From Nymphaea colorata (lineage: Eukaryota; Streptophyta; Magnoliopsida; Nymphaeales; Nymphaeaceae), in NCBI RefSeq assembly GCF_008831285.2, contig NC_045147.1, positions 892,001-956,000 on the forward strand: a stretch of DNA of 64,000 nt. The letters run 5' to 3'. The notes under the pieces are model-generated. The model saw nothing but the letters and a program-made list of their open reading frames with translations, made no database searches and was not told the origin of the DNA. The translations under genes were made by a program, and so were the position numbers. Positions within the stretch are counted from its first letter, which is position 1. The number at the start of each line of letters is the position of its first letter. Shown here in pieces: positions 10,845 through 24,068 of this stretch.

Positions 10845-13534
10845 ATGGTGGTGGGGATAACGAAATATGAGGACATTCGTCAGAAGCGGTTGGAAGAGAA
10901 TAAAAGGAGAATGGAAGAGTTGAAGCTTCCTTCTCTATCCAATGATCTGAGGAAGTCCGCCATGAAGACTTCTCCGGTTTGTCTCCATAGAAAGTTCTTA
11001 GTTCTGTTCCTTTTCTTTTTTTGCCCATTCGTTGTTCCCCAATTGGTTTATTTTCTGTCTCTTTCCGTTTCTCTTGTCTAAACCTGAATCCTGTACATAT
11101 GCATGCCACTAGGCTAAGAAGGTGAAGATTACACCTAATCGGCGAATAGACTCATTCTTTGAAGTCAGAAGATCATCCAGGGTTGCCAAAAAACCTGCTC
11201 CAAATTACAAAGAGGTTAATGTCTTTTGGCTCTGGTTTGCATTTGATCCGTGTCTATTTTTGGATTCCTTATCTCAATAACGGTTCCCTTCGATTGATGA
11301 TATTCGTCCATTTCTGTAGATATGCACGATTTTATGCCAACCTACAGATACGTTCCTAAGCAATATATTGGTTTTCCTTCCATGTATTTTTTTATATTTA
11401 GGCCGTTAGGCGTCGTGAAATATTAGTTGAAACCGGTCCTGTATGTTCATTCACATAAATTACTCAATTAGCCTTTGAAAATACTAGAAGGAAATATTTA
11501 CAATATACTGACTTAGAAAACGTAAAGAATCTTTTTAGAATTTGTTTGTTTTTGCGGGGACGTTTCCCATAAACACCAACCACACTAGGACAAGCGAGTA
11601 TCAACCTGAAAATAATGGCTCTTGCTTTTGAGGTTTTATGGTGGACTAATTGGCAAGGTTAGGTTTCTAAAGCAGCATGTCAAGTTTTAAAATATCAAGC
11701 CCGGAAAATGCTGTTCCTGCATTCTCTTGGAAACTTTCAGACCTGCAACTTTATGTTTGAAACTTCTGGATTTGTAGGTCCTTCAGTATGGCCGATTTCT
11801 CGTTCATATGTCAGCGCAGTGTTTCCAACATTGGAGTCAGAAGTGTATCAAGTGATAGCTTCAGGAGAAGAATAGTGCCACACATATTAATGCATCCACA
11901 TCTATGTCTATAGTCTATACTACGCATACCATAATAGACAAGGGAGCTAAGAAAGTGCAGTTTTCCTTTCAACAGCTAAAATTAATTTAGGAGAGCACAT
12001 ATTTGTTAAATTAATTTAGGAGACCACATATTTGTTCTCTTTGAGTTTCGGTATAATCGATCTTTGCGATTGGTAAGCTTGTACCTCACCCATATAGTTA
12101 GCCTATTCCATGTTTTTCACTTTTCATGATATATGATAAGCTCCGTTGGCATCTGCCATACTAGTTATCCTTATTTTTTCATGCTTTATGACAATATGCA
12201 TATGATGGCTTGAAACTATCAGAAATATTCCCATTAAAAATGGCTATCTGCTTGTTGTTTAGCAAAAATGATTGACCATAAAAGTCAGCTTTATCCATTT
12301 TTTGAATTTTCTCAAAAGAATACTTATTCAGTTGTAGATACATTGTGTTTTTTCTATGCCATGCTGCCTATAATATTCTGTTTGACATAGGATAATCTCA
12401 ATGGCGCCCAGTTGCATGTGACTATCCTACCCGTCCTCTTCAGTCTCCACGTGTTGGCTTAAGTTATTTATTGTTTTATATGATAAAATTGATGAAATAC
12501 CTCATCTTTGTTACTTGTTCATTTTTTATGTTTTGACAGACAAACTACGATGATAGACGATTGTTAGGAAGGTAAGTTTAATATGCTCTCTCTCTCTTTC
12601 TCTCCCTCCCTCTCCTTCTCTCTTTCCTATTGGCTTCTCTCATGGTGATGACTATTTCAGGAGAATTTACAGCCGACCTCTTTTGATGAGTAAACATGCT
12701 TCAAATGAAGCAAGGACATTTGCTATTGAGAAAGCAGAAACCATCCAGTCTGGTTTGGATCCTCAGTTTCCTAGCTTCGTTAAACCCATGCTTCATTCAC
12801 ATGTTGCAGTTGGGTTTTGGTTGGTAAGCACATCTTAAACCTTGACAAGGTACGGCTGTGTGCGAGTTAACTTAATCCGAGCCTAGGTTGTTTATGCCTC
12901 ACTTGAGTGAATGGATTAGTCCTTCCTGAAAGATTTACAACAAATCAGCATCAATGCCTTCTTCAATAGGTGCGAGATTGGCTTGCCTAATCACAAACCC
13001 ATCTTAGTTGCATTTTTGTCTATATGACAAATGACATGAAACGTTGGCATTTTAGCGTTCACTCCTTTTAGAAGAAAGAGAGGCAGACATGTTGCAATCC
13101 AATGCAGCTCACCTGTGTTTAAGAATATTAAGCCTAAATAAATGGAGACAGTTCTGAAGCCTAAAATCAGGTTAATTAAAGGGAAAAAAAGAATGAGATT
13201 GGGCTTAGTTTGTTGTTCTACAAAATGAAAAACCTGATTTTCTCTGTAGACGCTTGCCAAAGTGTGAATATGTTATAATGAAATGGTACTACATGAAAGT
13301 GATTTATTAATATAGGATTCACTTTTAGGGGCTTTCTGTGGAATTCTGCAAGCTGCACCTTCCAAAGCGTGATACTATTATGATTTTGGAGGATGAAGAT
13401 GGGGAAGTGTACGAGACAAAATTTCTTGCCCTAAAGACTCGGTTAAGTGCTGGATGGAGGGGTTTGCTATTGCTCATGAGTTAATTGATGGTGATGCTGT
13501 CATATTTCAACTAGTTAAGCTAAACAAATTTAAG
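10845..13534 (+). pseudogene. B3-domain protein gene, frameshifted left copy
   Basis: The exons mirror those of 31136-33828: 10845-10976 (start MVVGITKYED), 11113-11214, 11402-11440, 12540-12571, 12661-12823 and 13329-13534, all with GT..AG boundaries. In the last exon the G run after GGATGGA (near 13460) has four G here and five in the right arm. The frame breaks in the middle of the B3 domain, just before the GFAIAHELIDGD block. The rest of the exon is intact at base level. The loss is a single homopolymer base, so a consensus error or a null allele fits equally well. Confidence 0.7.
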
Positions 13535-14814
13535 GTAACAGTCTATATCAGTTTGGTTTAGATTCATAAGTATGATGAAGTTGTTATTACTCCTCTTTTT
13601 ATGTGCACCTCAGAACCTTTAAGGTTTAAGGTCCACACATAGAGTGACCAACTCATGCCATTTTGTGCTAATGTATTTCAGTTCACACCGAAATGAGGAT
13701 GCAAATAAAATGACATTAATAATTGAAGACTTGAAGCAAATTAAAGAAGTCGTAATTGCAAAGTGCAAATGAAACATACTGTTTCCGTTTGGTCTATTCA
13801 TTTTTTTGTTGGAGCAGTTGTGTTGAGTGAATTGATAATAAAGTCTAGTTTGACTTTTGAATACGATGATAAAAAGTATCAAGTTGTCAAATATGTAAGT
13901 CATTTGCTTCCTTTTAATTCCATTAATAAAGGAGCTTCAAGACCATTTGAAATTATTTTTCTAATATTTGTGGCCCGACACTGTTTCTTCTATTTTCGAC
14001 AGTTGATCTATGTTATCTTCCTTGCTAGTTTTTCCCACTACACTTGGATAAATTTCAGAAAATATAAATTCAAACATTTCTTGGCTATTTCATAGTTTCC
14101 ATGAGTTTATTCAAAACAATTCCTCGACAAATTTAACTTGAATTTCTAATTCGATGAAGGCGGTGAATATTCTTTATGTAAATTTTTTAGTTTACTCCAA
14201 AGACCAAAATAAGGAAATGAAATATAGAGTTGCTTGCCTGCATATGTCTCAACAAAATCAGATTTCTGGAAAAAGGCATAAATATATTGTTGAGAGCACT
14301 GTAAGCATGATGTATGACAACAATGTCCCCAGTACTCTGTGGACGGACAGAACAGGAAATGCATAAATGCACATCTGGAACTAAAGAAAAAGACATTAAG
14401 ATTGAAATGGAGGACATAGAGGTCATTTGAAATGGAGCATACAAAGGTCATAAGTAAAAATGACAAAGCCATACGGGAATTTCATGTAGTTACGTGCTCA
14501 AAATTAAAAATGACCAGCAGATTTCACAGTGGGCATCATAAATCTTCTTCCCATGATAATTTTAGAAAATAAATCGTCTTATTTTACTTTTTTGGCATTC
14601 ATTTATGATGGTCTATAGGACTCTACACATTTTTTCATGCGTTTGTTATAAAGGATATCAGTGTAATGGTCTTGTGATTAGAAATGTTAAAATTTTATGT
14701 GGTATAATTTTCATGAGAGTGAGTTTGATATGTCTTAGTATATACATGCTATCAAGTTTCGAACTTTCCAGCACAAAAGTTTACTATAAATTCTCAGTTC
14801 CTTTTATCTAAATT
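13535..14814. other. 3' side of B3 gene, no exon recognised
   Basis: The B3 reading frame should continue past the donor at 13535, but I could not recognise a further exon here. The open frames at 13763-14095 and 14154-14366 have no family motifs. It is mirrored at 29856-31135. Confidence 0.4.
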
Positions 14815-17340
14815 TGAACAACAAGATGGGTTGAAGCTATGAATGGGAACATGGGAGCCTTAGATCAATGCTAGACGTGGGAAACTACTCCTGGAGTGAT
14901 ATATGAAACTATCCTATCCAAGTGGATATATAAGATCAAACATAAACGAAGTGGCAGCACTAGGAGATACATGGCTAGACTTGCTGTAAAGGTGTTTAAT
15001 CAATCATATGGTCATGATTTACAATGATATCTTTTAATTTGCTTTTAAGATGAGAACAATGAGAATAATATTGTGTTTAGCAGTTGAACATGGCTGGGCA
15101 TTGAGCCAAGCTGGTGTTGAGAGCACATTTTCATTTGAAGATTTGAATGAAGGAGTCTATATATTGCAGCCACCTAAACATGCAAAAGGAGACCTAGGAA
15201 CAGTTTGTGCAAGTTAAAGAGGGTCATTTATAATCGAACAGGCTTCATTCTCTTAGCTCGGTAGCTTTTCTCTAAAAATACAAAAACATGTCTTCACTTG
15301 ATCTCTTAAATGTCACCGCCATTTGTTTGTCTGCAAAGTCATGTGGGTAGTTACAACACTATTAATATCTTGTGAGAATAATATGATTGTCACATGAAAT
15401 TTAAGGGATCACATTAAAAAGAGAAACAACTCTAAGTCAGATATTTAAACGAAGGACATTGGTGATTTGTGATATTTCCTTCGTGTTGAAAAATGGATAG
15501 AGCCATAGAGGGGATGATTATTTGACCTTGGCTTAACACAAGTTGTTACTGAAGACTGTAAACCATTGGTCAAACTAGGTGCTCTCAACTAGAAGCTTAG
15601 GGCCCAAGATAGAGACATATACGTTGTAAAAAGTGATCATAATGCCAACCAGTTGGGCTAATATAGTAACATGTTGTAAAAATATTATACATAGTATTAT
15701 AATATGTCGTAAACATATTGCAAACTGATTTTTGTAATTCATAAAGAAAACAATCAGAAATATAGAGATAATTTGCGAAAGAACAGACTAAAGCAAATTG
15801 CTAAGCTTAGGAGACGCCTAACAAGGACTCCTAACGGAATTATAAGTGTTCATTGATTTATACAAATTATTTTTACCATTCAAATAAAAGTTCTTGCAGT
15901 TATGTTTTGCTCACACATAATGAGCATTCATAATTCATCATTCATAAGCCACACTTACTTAATAACACATCAAGAGATAAGTTTAAAATTTAAAGTGTTT
16001 TACATCAAAACATTAAATTGTTCAATGATAATTGAAAGTATGTTTATAACTAATATCATCAGTTAAGATGTTAATCTTCTTCTTCATCTCCATCCTCATC
16101 TTCATTCTCATTTTCATTGCCATTTGCTTCATTTCCTTCAAATGGAATGTCCTTATCAACATACACAAGTTTTCTTTCATTAGTAAAAGTTTAACCCTCA
16201 GACCCCATTAAAACTGGGCTTGGACCTGGCCACCCCATTTTACTTAATTGACAAGTCTAGATCGGGATAAGGGCCCATATTAGGGATAACTTGGGAATTA
16301 AAAAAAAACCTAGATTAACTAGGCTTCGTTTCTGTGCAATTATTTTCACAGTTTCAAACAAACATGTCTAATAGTTTATAATTCATTAATTCTCATTATA
16401 ATGTTCAAGGAAATGCGAGTTTGACTGTTGTGGTGGATGGATGTTTTTGTTGACATTCTTAGATATATTGCAGTTTTGGAAATATGTTTAATTTTTTCAT
16501 TTTGTTAAGATTGTCAAAATATCTTTAAGTGAATATTTAGCAATTAAATGGTAGCAGGGAGAGGAATTTCTTCTTCAAAAAATTGATGAAAACAACTCTT
16601 TTCTATTAGTTGGTTTGACTTGAGCTATTTAAATTAAATAACGTAGGTACTAGACTTGTTGTCTGACTTATGCTCTGATAATCTCAGGCCTGGCCAGGCT
16701 GCCTGGGCGGGCCATGTAAATTGTAATGGCTTGTTGAGCTTTTTCATGATGTTCAAAGGTTTTTCCCACCCCATCCGAGTGCCCTAAACTAATAATGCAA
16801 CACAAAATTATTAAGATATTTGAAGGGTACAATTTGACATGGGAAATACATGAAAACTTAGAAGGCAAAAGGTACAATGTCAAATAATTTCTGTAACGAT
16901 GCAGATTGGTTGGGAAATTCTGATGAAAGTGGATCTATTTCATAATATGGCATTTTTTTCTTGGGGAGAACTTGGTGTCATGGAGCAGTAGAAAACAAAA
17001 GTTCATGACAAAGTCATGCTTTAAAGCCAAATATCAATTTATGGCAGCAGCAATGGCTAAAGCCACATGGACTAAGCAGTTGCTGAGTGGGTTGGAGGAA
17101 CTAATTTCAGAATCCATTTTACAGTGTGCAATCAAAGTTCAATTAGGATATCTTTGAATACTATTTATCATAGCAGCATGAAACATAGATCAGCATTTTC
17201 TGAGGCAAAAGGAAGGAGTTAAAGAAACTGAGCCTAACTTTATTCCGATTGGAAAACAAGTACCAAATTTACTCATAAAGGGCTGATGAAGAACAGGTTT
17301 TGCTTCAAATGGACGTTGGTCCATGGTCAAAGCTAATAAG
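14815..17340 (+). mobile_element. Old, heavily decayed Ty1/copia relic, left copy
   Basis: Frame-hopping translation recovers copia pol blocks in the right order. RWVEAMNGNMGAL and YKIKH(K)RSG...RYMARLAVKVFNQSYGHD (14820-15020) match the start of the reverse transcriptase. NEGVYILQPPKH (about 15145) matches the motif that is usually EEVYMEQPPG. A decayed DLGDLRYFL-like block lies near 15460. An RNase H part, DADWLGNSDESGS...LVSWSSRKQKF...KAKYQFMAAAMA, lies at 16900-17150, followed by a tail resembling FIP..QV..LL.KGL near 17240-17290. Stops and frameshifts are numerous and no LTRs were identified. Confidence 0.75.
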
Positions 17341-19183
17341 ATGTTGCATGATTGACTGAATCAGATTATTATCCAAATCTAAACTCAAAATAATGGCATC
17401 TGTGTATAAACTATAAAGGACCATATGTATCAAATTTGTATTGAGGGACATTTGACTATGAAATGGTTGTACTCCCTTCATATATAATAAAGAGATTAAG
17501 GTAATGGCTTTCACAGTGAAAGGACATGACTGGTTTGAAACCCAGCTCTTGTTCTTTTTTCTTTGTTATGATCGGATTTGACTTTATTCTCAAATCTGGC
17601 ACCTGGTACTTCTTATATGTGTCATTTGGCTTCTTACTTTGGTTTGGAAATATCTGAAGTTTATTACATTTTTTTTTATTGTTAGATACCTAATTAGATA
17701 GTATCCTTAATATGTCACTACTTAGCCTCCATTTCACATGTAAAGCATTTTGCAGTTGTTGGGTACGACGTTTTCATAAATCTTGGTACGGGTACGGCGA
17801 CTATTATATTCATATATTATTAATTTTTAATAACCCAAAAATAAAAAAAAAAACAAAATGAATCCATAGATCAAAAAAACATCAGAATCAAATGTAAACA
17901 TAAACATTCCTTCCATCAATCCATACATAATAATTTCATATGTCATTAAAAAAACAAAAAACATCAAATGTTCCTTCCATATATCATAGATAATCTCATA
18001 AAACATAAACATACAATGTTCCTTCCATCAATCCATAGATACCTTCATAAGTCATAAAAGAAAACAAAAAACATCAAATGTTCCTTCCATAGATCATAGA
18101 TAATCTCATAAAACATAAACATACAATGTTCCTTCCATCAATCCATAGATACCTTCATAAGTCATAAAAGAAAACAAAAAAACATAAAATGTTTCTTTCA
18201 TAGATCATTCTTCAAGTTCTTTTTCCTCTTCATTGTCTACCTCAGCAATGTCCTCCTCATCCACCACTACATCTTGTAGTGTACATGGTTCATTTAACCC
18301 CGAATTAAGATGGTCTAGATCATCCTCTCCTTCGATGCACACATGGTGATGACACGCCACCCCTTCATCATAAAAGCAACAACCAGGACTTTGATTCACA
18401 ACCACTAGGACCTTGATTGCCCAATATTTTCTTCACCTCTCAAGTCAGCAAATAATGACATTTAATTCCAACTTACATCATGAACATGCAACGCCAGAAG
18501 GCCAGAACATCTTTGTCCCAACTTATTCTTCTGTATATTTCGTTCTGCTTTAAGATTATGGTGGGAAATCGTGTAACAAGGGATGTTTATAATTGTCTGA
18601 AACAAAAATGAGCAATCGCCAATCAAACTTTTCAGTTTTGTAGTTAGAACTCTCAATTTAAAAACCTTCCAATCATCCCTACAATTACATGCTGCACCAC
18701 CTATTCCCTGCCCTTCCAATCACCCGTGAGTGACAACAGTTGACTTGTTTGGCTTAAGTATATTCATCTATTGACAGTGGTCAACAAAATAAACTGAAAT
18801 ACAAAATCAATTGCAGAATAAGCCTTTAAAAAATTCTGGATAAACCACGGAACGATTGCAAATTTTTTTTATGCTCTGTTCCTTGTAGTAAACAGAACTT
18901 CAGTGTTGTTTAGTAGCAAAAGAATAATCGCTGAATATTTCACCAATCTAATGAAAGAAAGAATTTAAAGAAACAAAAGACAGTAAACTCACAGGTGACT
19001 AATGATTATAATCAAAGCAGCGAATGAAAAAACAACTTGTAGTTGGATGCTGTCTTCTTCGTTGCTGAATGTTGATGCAATGCCCGGAGATTGATGAGAT
19101 GACCACGAAGGAAGCCAATGTCACCTTGGCATCCCAACCGTTTTTCAGAAAAAAATGCCGAAATTCCATCGCAAAGCAACAAA
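17341..19183. other. Inner end of left arm, no gene seen
   Basis: It includes the 110-bp tandem repeat described at 26490-26730 (mirror about 17940-18180) and a short acidic open frame, 18205-18405 on the minus strand. Nothing else was recognised. Confidence 0.45.
18205..18405 (-). other. Acidic 66-residue open frame, left copy
   Basis: The peptide ends in a run of acidic residues (DEEDIAEVDNEEEKELEE). It could be the acidic C-terminus of a decayed transposase or an exon of an unknown gene. There is no supporting start context or neighbouring exon. It is identical in the mirror at 26265-26465. Confidence 0.2.
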
Positions 19184-21335
19184 ACAATGCAATCAATGAA
19201 AACTGTAAAGAATACCGGCAAAACCCTAAACACTGCCCGTCGCCATCCACCGTTCGCCGTCCATCACCGGCCGCCGTATGCTATGAAGTGGGTGTTTACT
19301 GTGAAGTACAAACCTGATGGCACTGTAGAACGCTATAAAGCTCATCTCGTTGCAAAGGGGTTTAGCCAGAAATATGGGATTGACTATCTTGAGACGTTCG
19401 CTTCCGTTGCTAAACTGAAGACAGTAAGGGTCATCTTAGCACTGGCAGTGCAAAAGAAGTGGAGCATGGACCAACTTGATGTCAAGAACGCCTTCTTGAA
19501 TGGTCACCTTGAGGAAAAAGTCTATATATGAGCATGCCGCCTGGATATGCGCAGAAAGGAAAGTGTTGTTATCTCAAGAAAGCATTGTATGGCCTCAAGC
19601 AGTCTCCTAGAGCGTGGTTTGAAAGACTAAGGGTTGTGATGAAAACTAATGGATATAAACAGGGAAATGGTGATCACACCCTCTTCATCAAGCAGAGAAA
19701 TGGTCTGGTGAGGCTACTTGTATATGTTGATGATCACAGGTGATGACAATGAAGAAAAAAGGAAGATGAAAGAAACGTTAGCTGATGAATTCGATCTCAA
19801 AGACCTGGGTAAATTGAGGTACTTTTTGGGAATTGAGATCGCGAGCGATCTGAGACTGGTCTTGTTATGAGCCAAAGGAAATACACTTTGGATCTTCTAA
19901 AAGAGACAGGTAAACTGGGATGCAGGCCATTTCTTACTCCAATGGAGTCTGGCACAAGGATAAGTATCAAAACTGGGACGATCTTGGATGAGGAAGGAAA
20001 AAGGAGGTATCAGCGGCTGGTTGGTAAACTCATTTATCTCACTCTTACTCGCCCAGATATTACGTATGCTGTGGGTATGTTAAGTCAGTTTATGCATGCC
20101 CCTACTGATTGTCATTGGAAAAGTGCTGAAAGAGTATTGGGATACTTAAAGAATGACCCAGGAAAAGGACTGCTCTATACTCGACAAGGTCAACTCAGCA
20201 TTGAAGGATACTCTGACGCCGACTGGTGATGCACAGATACTAGGAGGTCTACCAGAGGATACTGCATCTTGGAGGTAACCTGGTGGTATGGAAAAGTAAA
20301 AGATAAGAAGTTTGTTCCAGGTCCAGTGCTGAGGCTGAATAGAGGGCGGTTGCTATGGGGGTTACAGAAATGTTATGGCTCAAAATTCTTTTAGCAGATA
20401 TTGGGGTGAAAATGGAAGAGAAGACGAGGATGTATTGTGACAACAAGTCGGCTATTAACTTGGCAAACAATCCAGTCCTGCACGACAGAACCAAACATGT
20501 GGAGATCGATCGCCACTTCATACGGGAACGCATAGATTCTAAGGAGTTGATCCTGCCCTATATGAAGTCTGAAGATCAAGTTGCTGATGTCTTAAACTCA
20601 CAAACCACGCTAACGTGCAAACCACACCCAACAGAAGGAAATAGGTGTGGGGTGTGGTCTTGCTCCTTGTGGTCATGTCTCGGGCACAGTGCCCTCGAGG
20701 TACCTCACGGGGGAGCTAGGCCGAAGCCAGGGCTAAAGCAAATAACAGAAAGAAACTACAATGCGACCTAATGCGTAAGCAAAATCCCACCCGAAGCTAC
20801 AAGGGGGAGAGAGAGACGATACCGGCCAAAGTTCGACTTTGCGTAGCCGGATAACCGTCTCGGGGTGAGAACCAGACCCCGAGCACTGCAGCTCACGGAA
20901 CAGGAAAACCGGTTGAGGAGAGCCTCCTCGTAGCCTTGCTGCTCGGACTAGTCGCTGTCGGACGGGCGCTGACGGAAGCCTGCTCGCTGCTTGCGGGCCG
21001 CGGCCGCTGTTGCCGGACGCGGGCTGCTGACAAACACTGAACCGAGCGGGAGGTGCGCGCCGAGGACGACGAACGAGACTGTCGGGCTGCTGCGGTCACT
21101 GCTGACGACGGAAGCCGAGGAGCGCCTGCAGTCGGACGAAAGGCGCCGGTCGACCAGTTGCCGCCTGTCGAGGATGACGGCCGATTGATGTCGCGCGCTG
21201 ACGATGGAGGAATGCCGGAAGGGCCGCTAGGAAAGCCGAGGGGGGCTGCTGTCACAGCGAATGTGGCTCGGCCACGTGCGCCGGTGGATACCGACGGAGG
21301 AGGAGTGGCCGCTGCAAGGAGGTCGGTCGGGTCAA

Positions 21336-21521
21336 ATAGGTGGTTCCGTTGAGTATATAGGCTAGGGTCGAGCCTAGGCTCACGGGTGCCGGTCAATGTT
21401 GACCGAAATGAGGGTTTAGGTGCGGTGAGGGTTAACCTAGCTAATAGGTGGTTCCGTTGGGTATATAGGCTAGGGTCGAGCCTAGGCTCACGGGTGCCGG
21501 TCAATGTTGACCGAAATGAGG
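21336..21521. repeat. Tandem duplication, period 108 bp
   Basis: A block of about 77 bp beginning ATAGGTGGTTCCGTTG occurs at 21336 and again at 21444. It is nearly identical over the shared part, including AGGCTAGGGTCGAGCCTAGG, which is itself a partial palindrome. Confidence 0.9.
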
Positions 21522-21840
21522 AAAGGGTTGACTAAGTAGGAGGTTGTCTAAAATGGACTTAGCTGAATCCTAACCCAGGTCAATTCGGTCAAGGGTTACT
21601 CGAGGTAGGCTCGAGTCACTAAGGGAGGTTACCAAAGAAGTGGGCTCGGTGGGGAGAGTTGACCTATCTTTTGACTAAGGCAAGTGGTGTCGTTTAGGTG
21701 GGCTCGGCAAGGGACCTAGGTGAGGTGTTGGCGCATGAGGTCTCCTAGCTGGGTGGGGTTTGACTTGGTCGGTCAAACAAAGGATAGGGCGCCGATGCTT
21801 GCCACGTGGCAAGATGGGTGGACACGACAGAGTCAGCTAG

Positions 21841-23142
21841 AATAATGCTAGCTATTAGGAAGTGAATTCGGGCTCTTTCCTAAATGATAGGGAGGAGCTC
21901 GACAAAGGAGGAGGGTGAGCTCGAGAGGCTAGGGCTGAGATGGAGACACGTGGAGGAGATCGACGGATGAGAATAGCTGCAGATTAGGTCAAGGGGAAAG
22001 AAGGATATGCGGCTGAGAAAAGATAAGGAAAGGTGACTGCGAGGTGGCGGGGCTTTCCTAATTCTAAGGAAGCAAGATCCGAGAGAATAGAAGGTGGGGA
22101 TCTCGCAGGGCCTAGCTGTGGGACACGTGGTGGAGTGCGGGACCAGGGCGAGGAGCTGGCTGGTGAGGTGGCGGAAGGCTTGGTGAGATTGCAACACGTG
22201 TCCAGATGAACGCGTGAGATTTGATGCGGGTTAGGGTTGACGCGGTGGAGATAGCGATGAGCTGGGAGGAGACGCGGCTACGCGGGGGAGTTTCCTAACT
22301 TGGTGGAGCAGGTGAGCGAGCTGATCACGGTCTGGGACAGGTATGGATGGCTGGATGCGTGACAAGTGTCACGATGAAGGGCCGAGGTGAAACGAGAGAG
22401 GACTTACCGGATTTGGAGATGCGACGAAGGAGGAGTCTCCAATTCGCACCGGCGGCTAGGGCTAGCTCCCGGAACCCCTAGAATAATGCTAGCTATTAGG
22501 AAGTGAATTCGGGCTCTTTCCTAAATGATAGGGAGGAGCTCGACAAAGGAGGAGAGGGAGATTGGGGCGAAGGGCCATGTGGCACTCTCGGGTGAGCTCG
22601 AGAGGCTAGGGCTGAGATGGAGACACGTGGAGGAGATCGACGGATGAGAATAGCTGCAGATTAGGTCAAGGGGAAAGAAGGATATGCGGCTGAGAAAGAT
22701 AAGGAAAGGTGACTGCGAGGTGGCGGGGCTTTTCCTAATTCTAAGGAAGCAAGATCCGAGAGAATAGAAGGTGGGGATCTCGCAGGGCCTAGCTGTGGGA
22801 CACGTGGTGGAGTGCGGGACCAGGGCGAGGAGCTGGCGGAAGGCTTGGTGAGATTGCAACACGTGTCCAGATGAACGCGTGAGATTTGATGCGGGTTAGG
22901 GTTGACGCGGTGGAGATAGCGATGAGCTGTGGGAGGAGACACGGCTACGCGGGGGAGTTTCCTAACTTGGTGGAGCAGGTGAGCGAGCTGATCACGGTCT
23001 GGGACAGGTGGATGGCTGGATGCGTGACAAGTGTCACGATGAAGGGCCGAGGTGAAACGAGAGAGGACTTACCGGATTTGGAGATGCGACGAAGGAGGAG
23101 TCTCCAATTCGCACCGGCGGCTAGGGCTAGCTCCCGGAACCC
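21841..23142. repeat. Tandem duplication, period about 641 bp
   Basis: Copy 1 is 21841-22477 and copy 2 is 22482-23142. Both begin AATAATGCTAGCTATTAGG and end GCTAGCTCCCGGAACCC. Copy 2 carries an extra segment of about 37 bp near 22552-22590; copy 1 carries a few short extra stretches such as near 22158. Both lie inside the nested insert of the copia element. Confidence 0.95.
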
Positions 23143-24068
23143 AATTGACCGATGTGCCCCTTTCAATTTTAATTAAAAACAATAGGGAAGAAGGGCAAAA
23201 GGGTCCTTCCGACCGGAATCAATGGCGACCACCGGTTTGTGCAGCGGTGGCCGGATTTAGACTCTTTTCCGGCGGTAATTTTGATCTTTTGATCTAGCCG
23301 ATGAATCTCACCCAGTTTATAGTATTTTGAAGAGCTCGTTTGGGCGATTCTTCTGAACTAGACCGCTGCTTCAGATCTCGACCAGATAACAAGTTATTAT
23401 TGTTTTTCAACCTGCTGGCCCGACAGATCCAAAGGTATAACCCAAGCCGATCGTATTGATTTCTTTTCTTTCAATCGGCTGGTGCCTACTAAGGACAATG
23501 CTACGATTTCTAGCGTGCGACTAGGAGTGTAAGTCGCGGTTTAGAGACAGATTCACCCACGCCCGTAACTCCACTCTCGGGTACGCCGAGGGAGGAACTA
23601 GGGGAAGATAATCCCGAGCCTAACACAGCTCTAGCAGCAAGGAAGACATCGGAATCTCGCCCTCTTCGGTGTATTGAAGCCGGAGGTAGAACCAGCGCCT
23701 TCAATCTTCCCTACACCGAAATCAGCCTCACAATCCCCTCGTGATCAGGGAAAAGGCACCGATTCCAGAATTTCAAAATAGTTCGAATGGGGTACTTACG
23801 TGACAAAGGAGGGATCGCCGCCGGTGGGAGGAGGTCCGCCGATGCCTTCTATCCTTATGCCGGTGTCCTATGGACTGTAGCTCTTCAAGGATTTCTAGAA
23901 ATGGAAGCGCCGTGGAGGGAGAAGACGCCTGGCTCACGGCTGAGCAAGGTGGGAGACGAGAGGGGAGAAGCCTCGAGCGAGGAGAGAGAGAGTGAAACAC
24001 CAATTGCCTTGAAAAAAAATGTTAGCAAGCTTGGCATGTTTGACATGTATGCCAAGCTTGAGGGGGAG

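Larger units (their letters stand above)
10632..19183. repeat. Inner left arm of giant inverted repeat
   Basis: This block is the reverse complement of 25487-34041. Mirror positions sum to 44673 at the gap end and 44670 at the inner end. It holds a B3-domain gene, an old copia relic and a 110-bp tandem repeat. Homology ends at 19183, where the spacer begins. Confidence 0.97.
20598..23994. mobile_element. 3.4-kb GC-rich insertion nested in the copia element
   Basis: The copia frame is cut after EDQVADVL and resumes at ALKKNVSKLGMFD. Both edges carry AAAC (20594-20597 and 23995-23998), a possible 4-bp target duplication. The termini read TCACAAACC and GAGAGAGTG and have no convincing long inverted repeat. 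The interior is much richer in G+C than its surroundings and contains two tandem duplications. The longest open frames inside (for example 20893-21504, minus) are low-complexity and match no family I know. Its superfamily is unclear: a Mutator-like carrier of gene fragments or a non-coding LTR element are both possible. Confidence 0.6.

Noticed and set aside
10495-10860. Open frame running through the N gap
   Set aside because: It is an artefact of translating N; the two sides mirror RPL5 3' flank and B3 leader, which are 7.7 kb apart in the right arm.
20893-21504. 203-codon minus-strand open frame in the nested insert
   Set aside because: It is serine-, arginine- and proline-rich, contains the 108-bp duplication as a repeated peptide, and has no recognisable domain.
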